Part shown: one piece after another, positions 12,946-22,623 of the stretch
How the letters are laid out: each line of letters starts with the position of its first letter
Position numbering within the stretch: the first letter of the stretch is position 1
Assembly (NCBI RefSeq): GCF_033097525.1
Contig: NZ_CP109907.1
Location: 1,178,001-1,242,000 of the forward strand
DNA length: 64,000 bases
Direction: 5' to 3'
From: Sphingobacterium sp. UGAL515B_05
GTDB taxonomy: Bacteria > Bacteroidota > Bacteroidia > Sphingobacteriales > Sphingobacteriaceae
The notes under the pieces: model-generated
Databases searched by the model: none
Told to the model about the DNA's origin: nothing
Seen by the model: the letters and a program-made list of their open reading frames with translations, nothing else
Position numbers and translations under genes: made by a program

Positions 12946-13743
12946 CTATCTACCTCTACATACATTGGGACGGTCAATATCGACCAGTTCTGAAATTCCA
13001 TACTCATCAAACAGGTCTAAGAGTGCATCTGTACCCTCTTCAAGTTTGTAATCCATCTCTTCTTTATATACAGGGATCATTGCATAAAAATTGATCAGAT
13101 TACCATCTTTGGTTTTTAACTCCAAAAATTCCTCATCAAAACTTAGCATAGGTGGAAGCAGCAACATACAACCGAAACCTGTATTTGCAATATCCTCGGC
13201 TTCCATCCCATTGGGAATGGTATGCCCATATCCCAACCAGGTTTTGTACTCATGTGGAAACCGCGCTAATCTTTTCAAAAAGTAGACCGGCCAATAATTG
13301 TTGTCATCCTGAAATTCCTCTTCTCCGATCTTCCAATCTGCGGGCAACACGACCATCAGCTCCGCCCGCTCATAAGTCTCTTTGTTTTCAACTTCATCTG
13401 GAACATGCATGGCCAAATCACTCATGCCTGAAGTAACCAATATATGGAATGGATAGTTTGCACTTGGTTTAATCCAATGCACATCGATATGAACAAGTTC
13501 GGAGATAATCTCATGGAACACCATATCGGGTTCGGCAATATATTTGGTCAAATGCTCCTCGATTTCATCCAGATAGACACATTGTACCTCCGGAAATAGG
13601 CTTTTTGGATCCTTATCATCAGATTGATCTTCATAACGGTAGACCGTAGACCCTCCGGCAGTAATTTCTGTATCTTTTTTTTCGGACGGAGATTCTTCCT
13701 CTTCGCCGCTCATAATTTTTTTGACTTTATCCCAAAATGACAT
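12946..13743 (-). CDS. Suppressor-of-fused (SUFU) domain protein
   Basis: This 265-residue cytoplasmic protein has an acidic, low-complexity N-terminus (residues 10-40) and then a domain that looks like the bacterial SUFU family. The matching stretch runs from about residue 75 to 240 and includes the hydrophobic-acidic block ERAELMVVLPADW, the segment WPVYFLKRLARFPHEYKTW, and a TGFGCMLLLPP strand. Bacterial SUFU proteins have no settled general function. Some act as immunity proteins to toxins, but no toxin gene is adjacent here. Family membership is my main claim. Confidence 0.75.
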   Translation of the reverse strand: MSFWDKVKKIMSGEEEESPSEKKDTEITAGGSTVYRYEDQSDDKDPKSLFPEVQCVYLDEIEEHLTKYIAEPDMVFHEIISELVHIDVHWIKPSANYPFHILVTSGMSDLAMHVPDEVENKETYERAELMVVLPADWKIGEEEFQDDNNYWPVYFLKRLARFPHEYKTWLGYGHTIPNGMEAEDIANTGFGCMLLLPPMLSFDEEFLELKTKDGNLINFYAMIPVYKEEMDYKLEEGTDALLDLFDEYGISELVDIDRPNVCRGR

Positions 13744-13791
13744 ATTATCTTATAAAAGGTGAAAACGTTAGCGATTATTTTCTATTCAAAT

Positions 13792-14241
13792 TTATTCAAT
13801 TACAGCTACTACAGGCTGTCTAAATCTTGTTTTAACTGGTTTTCCTTTGACCTGTCCCGGCATCCATTGCGGCGATCTGCGCATGGCAGACAACACAGCC
13901 TTTGCAAACTCGGGACTCACCTTATCGGGATTCTCGATTTCAATATTACAGATCTCCCCGTCTTCACAAACAATAAATTTCAGCATTGCCGTCTGCCGAG
14001 ATCCATATTTTGCATAGGCCACACTGTCCATTGCCCTGATTGTTCCCGACAAATCCAAGTTATTTTGCAAAAATCTGGACCAGGCCACCACCCCGCCCTT
14101 AAAATAGGGAAAATCATCAACGTGCTGTGCAATACTGTCTGCAGGAATATCCCGTTTAGCAATCACTTGTGCACCTGCGGAAGTACACAATACCATAAAA
14201 AATAGAATTGAAAAAAAAGTCTTAAATCCCGTTAAATACAT
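13792..14241 (-). CDS. Secreted TonB C-terminal-like protein
   Basis: The 149-residue product begins with a signal peptide (about 1-24, AxA-type site before AQVIAKR). The remainder resembles the TonB C-terminal fold: a strand with LKFIVCEDGEICNIEIENP (about 88-106), then a helix with EFAKAVLSAMRRSPQWMPGQVKGKPV and a final VKTRFRQPVVAV strand. The typical WxPG-x-x-x-G-x-P pattern is visible at QWMPGQVKGKPV. There is no N-terminal membrane anchor or proline-rich linker of a true energy transducer, so it is probably a free periplasmic TonB-like protein of unknown role. Confidence 0.7.
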   Translation of the reverse strand: MYLTGFKTFFSILFFMVLCTSAGAQVIAKRDIPADSIAQHVDDFPYFKGGVVAWSRFLQNNLDLSGTIRAMDSVAYAKYGSRQTAMLKFIVCEDGEICNIEIENPDKVSPEFAKAVLSAMRRSPQWMPGQVKGKPVKTRFRQPVVAVIE

Positions 14242-14311
14242 AACCTATCCTATCCATAATCGTACCATTTAACGCTTGTATAAGATAATTTATTGCTTTA
14301 AATCCTCCGGA

Positions 14312-15295
14312 CTAATTGAGCGGCATAGCAACCTCTGCAATAAACGCCCCTTTTTCATCAACAAGAAAACTGATCGGATGCTCCGGATTTTTAATAATCT
14401 CGAATAAAGTCAATCCCCAAGGTTTCCAAAAATTTTCCAAAACTTGGCCATAAGTCTTATTTTGCCAATGATCAAAGATAGGTTTCATCGACATATCTGC
14501 TAATGGCATAGGTTCAACATAGACTTTTTGCGGGGTGTTTAGATAGGTATAATCTGGCAGACGGTTAAATAAGTAGGCTGAATAAAAATAGCGGGCACAC
14601 AATTCTTCAAACTGGATCGGGTGTAATGTTTTGCCCGCAATGACTTTGAGAATATCCTCGTGATAAATATTGTTTGTCGCATTATCTTGAAGACAGGCAA
14701 CTACAGCAAAGTTCTTCATACGGATCGAGAAGATCAAGGTATTGATTTCATCACGATACATAAATGTATCAGGTGCATTCTCAACAGGTACAACAACCAA
14801 TGAAAATGGGAATGTATTTTCAAACTCCATCGGTACAACCAGAGACTGTAACATTGCATGTAGATTCGTAAAACGCTGCGCGAGTGCCTGAGAAAAATTC
14901 ATATCTTCACCAGAAGCTTTTTGCTGCTGAATTCCCGCAAGAATTTCATTAAAAACCACCCCATAGATGATTTTTGTCATCCATTGAAACAATAGTAATG
15001 GATCCAACTGTTTGACGGCTTCATAGCCTTGTTCAAACGACTGTTCTACCGCACGCTCCATTTGCTCAATAGCTTCAGCAGCAGCCATGGAACACGGTAG
15101 TTTCAACGATTTGTAAGTAACCAGATTCTCATCCAGCATTTTAAAAGGTTTATCTTCCAATTGAAAAGATTTCATCATCCATACAGGAAACACCTGAATG
15201 GATTCTTCTTCCGACTGAAGCTTATTCCCTGTTAAAAAACAAATATCTGAATCAAACTGAAATTGTTTGAATGGATTATACAAAGTTGTCGCCAT
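14312..15295 (-). CDS. Conserved-looking protein of unknown function
   Basis: I do not recognise this 327-residue protein. It has no signal peptide or membrane segment. Residues 13-25 (FDSDICFLTGNKL) resemble the start of HNH/zinc-knuckle proteins such as CFLCGKKL but lack the second cysteine, so a metal site is unlikely. The middle (about 75-150) is helical and the C-terminus carries many aromatic residues. Its length, a clean start and codon use like its neighbours make it a real gene. It is separated by about 70 bp from the TonB-like gene on the same strand and may be co-transcribed with it. Confidence 0.65.
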   Translation of the reverse strand: MATTLYNPFKQFQFDSDICFLTGNKLQSEEESIQVFPVWMMKSFQLEDKPFKMLDENLVTYKSLKLPCSMAAAEAIEQMERAVEQSFEQGYEAVKQLDPLLLFQWMTKIIYGVVFNEILAGIQQQKASGEDMNFSQALAQRFTNLHAMLQSLVVPMEFENTFPFSLVVVPVENAPDTFMYRDEINTLIFSIRMKNFAVVACLQDNATNNIYHEDILKVIAGKTLHPIQFEELCARYFYSAYLFNRLPDYTYLNTPQKVYVEPMPLADMSMKPIFDHWQNKTYGQVLENFWKPWGLTLFEIIKNPEHPISFLVDEKGAFIAEVAMPLN

Positions 15296-15517
15296 AATGC
15301 AGGCAAAGTTAAAACAAATCGAAAAGTCCGCAAGAAAAGCAAATTCTTATTACGATATGGTGACTTGCATCCTTAAACTTATTTTATTTTCAGAAATTAT
15401 TGAAAATTCAAAAACTTTAAATACCTTTGATATAGGCAATCACAAAAAGGATGGGAAAGCCGATCGGTTCAATAGTCCGATAAAAACAAATTGAGGTATT
15501 GGCAAAATAAAAGTACG

Positions 15518-16024
15518 ATGGAATTACAAGAAGCAAAACAACAGTTCATAGACACCTGGGGCGCATTAGGTTCTGAATGGGGGATCAACAAATCTGTTGC
15601 TCAGGTTCATGCCCTACTCCTTTCCGCAAGCAATCCCATGTCTACAGATGAGATTATGGAAAAGTTGGTGATTTCCCGCGGGAATGCCAATATGAGTATC
15701 CGGCAATTGATCGATTATGGTATTGTCTACAAAAAACATATTGCTGGTGATCGAAAGGAATATTTCGTCGCAGAGAAAGAGGTCTTAAAATGGGCGATGA
15801 AAATTGCGGTGATGCGTAAGCAGAAAGAGCTTGACCCCGTTATGGATATTCTAAAGGATATAAGCCGGAATACCGAAAAGGACCAGACAGCAGAAGGCAA
15901 AGAGTTCCATAAAACGGTAAAGGACATCCAAAATCTGACGGATCAACTCGAAACAATTGCCAACAAGATTTTCAATACAAGCGGCGGAGATTTATTAATC
16001 AAATTGATCAAACTAATGATGTAG
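15518..16024 (+). CDS. GbsR/MarR-family transcriptional regulator
   Basis: The start at ATG 15518 (168 residues, MELQEAKQQF) is preferred over an upstream TTG because the family begins with such a helix. The winged helix-turn-helix spans about residues 25-85, with SKxxMSTDEIMEKL-like helices and the recognition segment VISRGNANMSIRQLIDYGIVYKK. The wing ends in GDRKEYFVAEKEV. GbsR relatives repress membrane or osmolyte genes. Here it leads an operon with two small membrane proteins (4-nt gaps) and an epimerase, so autoregulated control of that operon is the simplest reading. Confidence 0.85.
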   Translation: MELQEAKQQFIDTWGALGSEWGINKSVAQVHALLLSASNPMSTDEIMEKLVISRGNANMSIRQLIDYGIVYKKHIAGDRKEYFVAEKEVLKWAMKIAVMRKQKELDPVMDILKDISRNTEKDQTAEGKEFHKTVKDIQNLTDQLETIANKIFNTSGGDLLIKLIKLMM

Positions 16025-16028
16025 CGTC

Positions 16029-16391
16029 ATGAACTTCAATATCCTAGCGTACGCAATCTACGGCCTGCTCACCTGTTATATTATTCTTTGGGTGGGTCGG
16101 TTATTCCATAAAAATGGTCGGATTTTCATCCGATCACTTTTTCACCAGGAGGTCAACTTGGCCGATACGACAAATAATTTATTGCTGCTGGGATATTATC
16201 TACTCAACATCGGATATGCAATCCTCCAATTTAGTTATTGGCGACAAATTGAATCATTTGATGAAATGATCAGCAGCATTGCCTTTAAAACAGGACGATT
16301 ACTTTTTGTCCTTGTTGGGTTACATTACTTCAATATGCTCAGTATTTACTTTTTCGCAAAAAGAAAGAATTCATTAACCATTAAACATTAA
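16029..16391 (+). CDS. Small integral membrane protein A of the GbsR operon
   Basis: The 120-residue product has about three hydrophobic segments (about 5-25, 50-72 and 92-112) and no soluble domain. It resembles its downstream neighbour: both have a TNNL motif followed by a YLLN-I-GYA or YLMN-L-GFA helix at the same relative position. This points to an old tandem duplication. The spacing of 4 bp from the regulator and 4 bp to the next gene implies translational coupling. I do not know a function. Confidence 0.75.
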   Translation: MNFNILAYAIYGLLTCYIILWVGRLFHKNGRIFIRSLFHQEVNLADTTNNLLLLGYYLLNIGYAILQFSYWRQIESFDEMISSIAFKTGRLLFVLVGLHYFNMLSIYFFAKRKNSLTIKH

Positions 16392-16395
16392 TATC

Positions 16396-16776
16396 ATGGG
16401 AAATTTAACAGTTATCGGGTACTTTATCTACTTACCCATTGCAATAGGATTAACCTATTATGTTGCCTACGTGCTTTTTAAAAATAGCATTGTTTACATG
16501 AATGATATCTTTGCCGGCAGGCCGGAGGTAGCCCATGCCACGAATAATCTATTTCGCATCGGATTCTACCTCATGAATTTGGGATTTGCACTCTATATAC
16601 TTGAAATCAGCCTGTACAAGCCGAGCATTCAGGAACTCATTGAGCGTCTGAGTTATAAAATCGGTGGATTTAGCATATATCTTGGTGTAATGCTCTTTCT
16701 TAATATGTTTCTCTTCTTTAGAGGCAAACGGATTGCAAAACAACGAAGAAACATGGATACAACCTTCAACGCCTAA
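16396..16776 (+). CDS. Small integral membrane protein B of the GbsR operon (paralogue of A)
   Basis: This 126-residue protein has three hydrophobic segments (about 7-28, 50-70 and 92-110) and a basic C-terminus (RGKRIAKQRR), placing the C-terminus in the cytoplasm by the positive-inside rule. It shares the TNNLFRIGFYLMN-type motif with the preceding protein. As a pair they could form a heteromer in the inner membrane. That is inference from similarity and adjacency. It ends 27 bp before the epimerase gene. Confidence 0.75.
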   Translation: MGNLTVIGYFIYLPIAIGLTYYVAYVLFKNSIVYMNDIFAGRPEVAHATNNLFRIGFYLMNLGFALYILEISLYKPSIQELIERLSYKIGGFSIYLGVMLFLNMFLFFRGKRIAKQRRNMDTTFNA

Positions 16777-16803
16777 TAAAAACAGACTGCAAATACACTT
16801 GCC

Positions 16804-17694
16804 ATGAATAAAATAGTCATCGCTGGAGGAACAGGTTTTGTTGGACAATATCTTTCCGAGAGATTTCGTACATTAGGCTATCACGTAATCATCATTGGCC
16901 GTCGGCCGGGCAATATCCTTTGGACCGATCGATCCGCTATTTCCGATTCACTGGAAAATGCAGCGATGCTAATCAATCTAGCCGGAAAATCTGTCAACTG
17001 TCGGTATAACGAAAAAAATAAGGCCGAAATATTTTCTTCACGAACAGCAACGACTACGCTTCTCGGGGAGCTCATAGCAGGCTGTACCAATCCACCAAAG
17101 CTATGGCTAAACGCGAGTACCGCCACCATCTATCGTCACGCCGAAGATCGTCCAATGACAGAAAGTTCGGGGGAGATCGGAAGAGGTTTTTCCGTTGATG
17201 TTGCAACATTATGGGAAAAGACTTTCTTCGACTTCAAATCGGAAAAGACAAGACAGGTGGCACTTCGGATGGCGATAGTTTTGGGCGCGGATGGAGGGGT
17301 TATCCTTCCTTTTAAAAATCTTGTACGTGCCGGACTAGGGGGAATACAGGGAAATGGCCGGCAATATTTTAGCTGGATTCATATTGAAGATCTATTTCAG
17401 CTTATTTTGTTCTTAAAAGGCCATGAGGATTTGTATGGTGTCGTCAATTGTGCGGCACCCAACCCGATTATGAATAAGACTTTTATGGCAACTTTTAGAC
17501 AGGTAATGAACCGCAAAATTGGCCTACCATCTCCAAAATGGCTACTGGAAATAGGTGCGGCTTTAATTGGCACGGAGACAGAGCTGCTTTTAAAAAGCCG
17601 TTGGGTATTACCTGAAAGGTTGGAGAACAGTGGATTTACCTTCCAGTTTCCAACAATTTCAACTGCTTTGCAGGATATTCTGCAGCGGGAATAA
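16804..17694 (+). CDS. TIGR01777-family NAD(P)-dependent epimerase/SDR protein (YfcH-like)
   Basis: The 296-residue protein starts with a Rossmann motif (GGTGFVG, 8-14) of extended short-chain dehydrogenases. It ends with a DUF1731-like tail (about 245-292) containing SPKWLLEIGAALIGTETELLLKS and the WVLPERL motif, the signature of the TIGR01777/YfcH/SDR39U1 group. Its substrate is unknown, although relatives are sometimes linked to cell division or the envelope. It is the last gene of the GbsR operon. Confidence 0.85.
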   Translation: MNKIVIAGGTGFVGQYLSERFRTLGYHVIIIGRRPGNILWTDRSAISDSLENAAMLINLAGKSVNCRYNEKNKAEIFSSRTATTTLLGELIAGCTNPPKLWLNASTATIYRHAEDRPMTESSGEIGRGFSVDVATLWEKTFFDFKSEKTRQVALRMAIVLGADGGVILPFKNLVRAGLGGIQGNGRQYFSWIHIEDLFQLILFLKGHEDLYGVVNCAAPNPIMNKTFMATFRQVMNRKIGLPSPKWLLEIGAALIGTETELLLKSRWVLPERLENSGFTFQFPTISTALQDILQRE

Positions 17695-17711
17695 AAACCG
17701 AAAAGATAAAT

Positions 17712-17738
17712 ACGTGGGGTAAACCGTTTATCCCACGT
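17712..17738. terminator. Bidirectional terminator overlapping the topB stop codon
   Basis: Arms 17712-17723 and 17727-17738 pair over 12 bp with one G-T wobble and a CCG loop. The topB stop (17728-17730) lies inside it. The minus-strand side is followed by a T-rich tract. Confidence 0.6.
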
Positions 17739-19839
17739 TAACCTTGAAATTTTCAAATACAAGCGGCGCAGTGACAATGGCGCCCTCGTTATTTTTTACG
17801 CCTTTAAACTCGGAGGTTTTTCCTTTCTCCAGCAGGTTCTTCATCTCTTTTTCGTCCAGAAAGATACCATTTAATGTCCGCCAGATCTTAAAATCACATC
17901 CACGGGCATAATGGTCGCACTGGGCCACTTTATCGTAGAGCAAAATCAATCCCTTCTCACATTTCGGACATTTTATCTTCCCTTTTTGTTGAGGTTTAAC
18001 TTCCTCTTGTACGAGAGAAATCCGCAGTGTCAACAATTCTTTTGTGATTTTGGCCGTATAGTCCTTAATATGTTTCATAAAAACATCGTAAGACACTTTA
18101 TTGGCCCGCATTTCCTCCAGCTTCTGCTCCCATTTACCGGTCAAGGTTACTTTGGCAATGGAACGATCTTTTACAAGATTGTATACCGCAAGCCCCTTTT
18201 CCGTTGGAATCAGTTTTTTCTTGTCGCGCTTAATATAATCACGTTGAAAAAGTGTTTCGATGGTTGCAGCACGCGTAGCAGGTGTACCAAGTCCACAGTC
18301 CTTCATGGCCTGACGCATCTCATCATCTTCAATTTCCTTTCCAGAAGTTTCCATGGCCTTTAGTAAAGAAGCTTCCGTATGGATAGGTCTTGCTTTTGTA
18401 AAACGTTCGGCAAGCTCGAGGGTCAGAACCTGCAATAATTCCTCGGCTAATAGCCTCGGTAATTGCGCATTTTCATTATCCTGATCGTCATTGTTCTTAT
18501 CTTCATCAGGCGCTTCGATCTGCTCCGCGGAAAGACGCCAGCCGTATTGCTTGATCACAGTACCTTTGGCGATAAGTTCAACTCCCTGCGCATCAATTGT
18601 CACGGTGGTAATATCTTTTATACAAACTTCCGAGAAACTTTCCACCATACGCTTGGCAATCATATTGTAAACGTTCTGTTGCTCTTTGAGCATGGGCCCC
18701 GGCTTTTCATCCGTCACCAACAAGGCGTGGTGATCTGTTACCTTTTTGTCATCGACAGAACGTTTGTTCAATTTTGCGCCGATCAGATTTTTTGCAATCG
18801 ATGCGATGGATTCATCCGCGGTATCTGCTAAATGTTGAAAAAGTGCGCCAATTTCTTCAAAAACATCCTCACCGATGTAACGGGAACCCGTACGCGGATA
18901 AGTAATGACCTTCTTTTCGTAAAGTGTTTGTGCAATACTCAGTGTCTGATCTGCCGAATAACCATATTTTTTATTTGCATCCTGTTGCAGCGATGTCAAA
19001 TCAAATAGCAAGGGGGGCTGCTCTTTTGTTTCTTTGGCTTCCACCTTTGCCACACGGGCATTGGAACCAACGGTCAATCGCGCAATGGTTTGCTCGGCAA
19101 CATCCTTTTTATCGATCTTATTGGAGGTTGCCTTAAAACTGATATTGTCTTTTTCAAACCCGGCCTGAATTTTATAAAATGCCTGGGGTTTAAAATCTTT
19201 GTTTTCCAGGTAGCGCGAACAAATCATGGCCAAAGTTGGTGTCTGCACACGGCCCAAAGAAAGTAATCCTTTATTTCCCGCCGCCAAGGTGATGGCCTGC
19301 GTCGCATTAATACCGATGAGCCAGTCTGATTCCGAACGTGAGCGAGCAGACATATATAGGCTATCGTATTCGGTACCTGCTTTCAAATTGGCAAATCCTT
19401 CTTTAATGGCCTTATCTGTTTGGCTCGATATCCAAAGGCGTTTAAAAGGGACTTTAGAACCCAAAAAATAGTATATATTACGAAAGATCAATTCCCCTTC
19501 CCGTCCAGCATCGGTCGCCACAATAATTTCTTCGGCCTGTTCTAAAAGGGATTTTATGGTGTTGAGTTGTTTCACTGCTCCAGTATCATCCATCTGCTTG
19601 CCATCACGCTTCACCTTCTTCGACTCCAGCTTAAATGTTGGTGGAATGATCGGCAAATTCGAGATTGTCCACGAATTGTATCCGTAAGCCTGTGGCGTAC
19701 AGAGTTGAACTAAATGACCAAAAGCATACGTAAAAGCATAGCCATTGCCGGCGATATAACCGTCTTTGACTTCCTTCGCCCCCATCACTCGAGCCAGATC
19801 ACGCGCCACGGAGGGCTTTTCAGCAATTACAACCTTCAT
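17728..19839 (-). CDS. topB: DNA topoisomerase III
   Basis: This 703-residue type IA topoisomerase starts with a Toprim domain (EKPSVARDLA at 7-16, metal-binding DAGREGELIFR at 110-120). The active-site tyrosine is Tyr314 in ITYPRTGSRY. A C-terminal zinc-ribbon module (about 628-665) has the cysteines CPKC, CD and GCDF. The enzyme relaxes and decatenates DNA by single-strand passage. Size and domains fit topB rather than topA, which is longer with several zinc fingers. It lies about 110 bp downstream of dgt on the same strand and may be co-transcribed. Confidence 0.93.
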   Translation of the reverse strand: MKVVIAEKPSVARDLARVMGAKEVKDGYIAGNGYAFTYAFGHLVQLCTPQAYGYNSWTISNLPIIPPTFKLESKKVKRDGKQMDDTGAVKQLNTIKSLLEQAEEIIVATDAGREGELIFRNIYYFLGSKVPFKRLWISSQTDKAIKEGFANLKAGTEYDSLYMSARSRSESDWLIGINATQAITLAAGNKGLLSLGRVQTPTLAMICSRYLENKDFKPQAFYKIQAGFEKDNISFKATSNKIDKKDVAEQTIARLTVGSNARVAKVEAKETKEQPPLLFDLTSLQQDANKKYGYSADQTLSIAQTLYEKKVITYPRTGSRYIGEDVFEEIGALFQHLADTADESIASIAKNLIGAKLNKRSVDDKKVTDHHALLVTDEKPGPMLKEQQNVYNMIAKRMVESFSEVCIKDITTVTIDAQGVELIAKGTVIKQYGWRLSAEQIEAPDEDKNNDDQDNENAQLPRLLAEELLQVLTLELAERFTKARPIHTEASLLKAMETSGKEIEDDEMRQAMKDCGLGTPATRAATIETLFQRDYIKRDKKKLIPTEKGLAVYNLVKDRSIAKVTLTGKWEQKLEEMRANKVSYDVFMKHIKDYTAKITKELLTLRISLVQEEVKPQQKGKIKCPKCEKGLILLYDKVAQCDHYARGCDFKIWRTLNGIFLDEKEMKNLLEKGKTSEFKGVKNNEGAIVTAPLVFENFKVNVG

Positions 19840-19949
19840 GTTAGATATGAGATGTTAGATTTTCGATCCGAAACCAGCTATAATACCCGAGGATATTACA
19901 GTTAGCCTCAATTTAATATTGATGTTTTAACCCTTTACCTTAAACGTCC

Positions 19950-21308
19950 CTATTCTATTGATGGTATCGTTATTCCCTTGATTTTACGATACAACTCTAT
20001 CGCATAAACATCAGTCATACCTGAAACAAAATCCAATACACAACGAATTTTTGAATACGAATCTTGTTTGTCCGTATAAAATTGCTCAGGAATTAACGCA
20101 ACTAGCTTTTTATCATAGTTGTTCTTATTCTTCTTCAGGTATGCCGGAACAAACTCTTTCAATAGGGCATCCATCACCCGGTAGCCAGCAATCTCAATCT
20201 GTACAACCGTAGGTGCATTATAGATTTTTGCAATGGAAATCTTCGAGATTTTGTTCATTTGTGTAACAATCTCTTCATCTAGGGCATCCATCAACGCTGA
20301 TCCGAAAGATCCTGACAGAAACTTGTCCTGCTCACGTACAAAGACATCAACACATCCTTTAATCAAGGTATTGATCGCTTTGGCACGTAACAATGCTACG
20401 CGGCTTGGGGTATCCAGCAATCCATCGAGTCTGTCACGAAGATTTTCTTTACCACATAGTGGCAATAGTAATTCTTCCACTTCTTGATAGGACAATATTT
20501 TAAGGTGATGAGCATCTTCTAAGTCAATAATATTGTAACAGATATCATCTGCAGCCTCCACGAGATAAACCAAGGGGTGTCTCAGATAGCCCTTTGGATT
20601 AGCGGGATCTTTTAATAGTCCCAATTCATTGGCAATCTTCTCAAACGCCTTTTGTTCTTCTGTAAAAAAGCCATATTTCTTGCGGTGATGGCTCTTCTTA
20701 AGGTGGCCATCTATTGCCAGACAGGGGTATTTTACAATCGAAGCCAGGGAAGTATAGGTCAATGCAAAACCTTTGGGATCCTTTCCTTGGAAGGCATGCG
20801 TGAGAATCCGCAGGGCATTTGCATTTCCTTCAAAATGGGTCAGATCGGCCCATTCTTCGGCCGTTACCTGCTCTTGGTATTTACGTCCATCTCCATCTGT
20901 GAAATACGTGGATATGGCAGATTCACCCGAGTGGCCAAAGGCAGGGTTGCCCAGGTCATGTGAAAGACATGCCGCAGAGATAATATTTCCGACTTCTTGC
21001 AAAAAGGGGTAATCATTATCCAGGTTTGGATTTTCCTCTTTCAACTGCGCATAAAACATACGCCCCAAAGAGCGGCCCACACTGGCAACTTCTAGACTAT
21101 GAGTTAATCTATTATGCACGAATACAGCGCCGGGAAGTGGAAAAACCTGCGTCTTATTCTGTAATCTCCGAAATGGGGATGAAAAGATCAAACGATCATA
21201 ATCCCGTTGAAATTCCGACCGGGCCACAAGGTAACTATCTACGCTCCGATCTTCGTAACCCCAGCGCTTTGCAGAGAGCAAATCTTTCCAATTCATTTTT
21301 TCAGACAT
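19950..21308 (-). CDS. dgt: Deoxyguanosinetriphosphate triphosphohydrolase-like dNTPase
   Basis: The 452-residue HD-superfamily protein should hydrolyse dNTPs to deoxynucleosides and triphosphate. Metal ligands are visible in the order family members use: RLTHSLEV (His70), ACLSHDLGNPAFGHSGE (His117-Asp118 with downstream His), and a later aspartate in EAADDICYNI (about 251-260). The N-terminal FRRLQNKTQVFPL block is typical of dNTPases. The length is close to the E. coli-type enzyme. Preferred nucleotide cannot be told from sequence. Confidence 0.9.
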   Translation of the reverse strand: MSEKMNWKDLLSAKRWGYEDRSVDSYLVARSEFQRDYDRLIFSSPFRRLQNKTQVFPLPGAVFVHNRLTHSLEVASVGRSLGRMFYAQLKEENPNLDNDYPFLQEVGNIISAACLSHDLGNPAFGHSGESAISTYFTDGDGRKYQEQVTAEEWADLTHFEGNANALRILTHAFQGKDPKGFALTYTSLASIVKYPCLAIDGHLKKSHHRKKYGFFTEEQKAFEKIANELGLLKDPANPKGYLRHPLVYLVEAADDICYNIIDLEDAHHLKILSYQEVEELLLPLCGKENLRDRLDGLLDTPSRVALLRAKAINTLIKGCVDVFVREQDKFLSGSFGSALMDALDEEIVTQMNKISKISIAKIYNAPTVVQIEIAGYRVMDALLKEFVPAYLKKNKNNYDKKLVALIPEQFYTDKQDSYSKIRCVLDFVSGMTDVYAIELYRKIKGITIPSIE

Positions 21309-21558
21309 AGCGCAAACTTAGATAAATTTGCCTTTAAATACAATTATAATCATAGAAGACCGATTCGGAAATGACCCGAATGACTGTCCGTATATCGCTA
21401 TATATTACTCCTGTTATTCACCTATTCAGGAGTCATTTTTGCAACATTATCGATGATTGCATTTCAAAATGACAAATTTTACAAACAGCTGTTATCAAAG
21501 TCATTTTTATACTGGTTATATTCTGTATCTTTAACCTAAATACCAATAGGGATCCATC

Positions 21559-22617
21559 ATGACGAAATATCAAACACTTATTCCAAAACATTTTGAAGGT
21601 ACAATCGAAGGCAAAAACACGCATTTGCTCTTATTAAAAAACGAAGGCGGCATGCAAGTACTCTTAACGGATTACGGTGCACGTATTGTCAGCATTTTGG
21701 TACCTGATAACAAGGGAAATTTAGTGGATGTTGCACTGGGTTTCGATTCCATTCAGGCGTATTTGGATTCTGATGAAAAATACCATGGCTGTACTGCCGG
21801 ACGTTTTGCCAATCGCATTGCTGATGGCAAATTTGAGCTCAACGGAAAACAGTATACGCTTCCGCAAAACAATGGCAATAATTGTCTTCATGGCGGTATT
21901 TCGGGCTTTCACGATAAGGTTTGGGACAGAAGGGTAACTTACCAATCGCACGTCGAATTTTATTATGTTTCCCCAGATGGTGAAGAGGGCTTTCCAGGAA
22001 ACTTAAAAGTTATGGTTTCTTATACCCTGACCAGAAATAACGAGATCATTATCAAATATCACGCGCAATCGGATGCAGATACACACATCAACTTGACCAA
22101 TCATACATACTTCAATCTGGATGGGGAAGGCAGTGGCGACGTATTGCAGCAGATCCTTCAGATCAACTCAGATGAGGTCTTATTTGTTGACGACAACCAG
22201 ATACCAAATGCAATAGTACCAGTTGAGGGCACCGCCTTCGACTTTCGCACCCCCAAACCAATTGTTCAAGATATTACTGCAAATAACGAACAATTGATCG
22301 CCGCCAAAGGCTATGACCATTGTTATGTCAACAACCAGCCTATTTCGCAGCCTTGTGCAACAGTTTATTCAAAAAACACGGGCATTCAGCTGGATGTTTT
22401 CACAACGGAACCGGGTGTACAACTCTATACAGCAAACTGGATGACGGGAAATGATTTTGGCAAAAGAGGTTATAAGTATCTGCCTTACGCCGGATTCTGC
22501 CTGGAAACACAACATTTTCCGGATACGCCCAATCAGACGGAATTTCCTTCAACCCTGTTAAAAGCGGGCGAATCGTTCGACTCCGAGACACACTTTAAGT
22601 TCTCTATAAAAAAATAA
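21559..22617 (+). CDS. galM: Aldose 1-epimerase (galactose mutarotase)
   Basis: The 352-residue protein interconverts alpha and beta anomers of hexoses. The GalM beta-sandwich motifs are in order: GCTAGRFANRIADGKF (about 77-92), NNCLHGG with a substrate histidine at 111, NLTNHTYFNLDG with the catalytic histidine (about 180-190), and the catalytic glutamate in CLETQHFPDTPN near the C-terminus. No signal peptide is seen, so it is cytoplasmic. It stands alone, divergent from dgt and convergent with argH. Confidence 0.92.
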   Translation: MTKYQTLIPKHFEGTIEGKNTHLLLLKNEGGMQVLLTDYGARIVSILVPDNKGNLVDVALGFDSIQAYLDSDEKYHGCTAGRFANRIADGKFELNGKQYTLPQNNGNNCLHGGISGFHDKVWDRRVTYQSHVEFYYVSPDGEEGFPGNLKVMVSYTLTRNNEIIIKYHAQSDADTHINLTNHTYFNLDGEGSGDVLQQILQINSDEVLFVDDNQIPNAIVPVEGTAFDFRTPKPIVQDITANNEQLIAAKGYDHCYVNNQPISQPCATVYSKNTGIQLDVFTTEPGVQLYTANWMTGNDFGKRGYKYLPYAGFCLETQHFPDTPNQTEFPSTLLKAGESFDSETHFKFSIKK

Positions 22618-22623
22618 GAAAAG

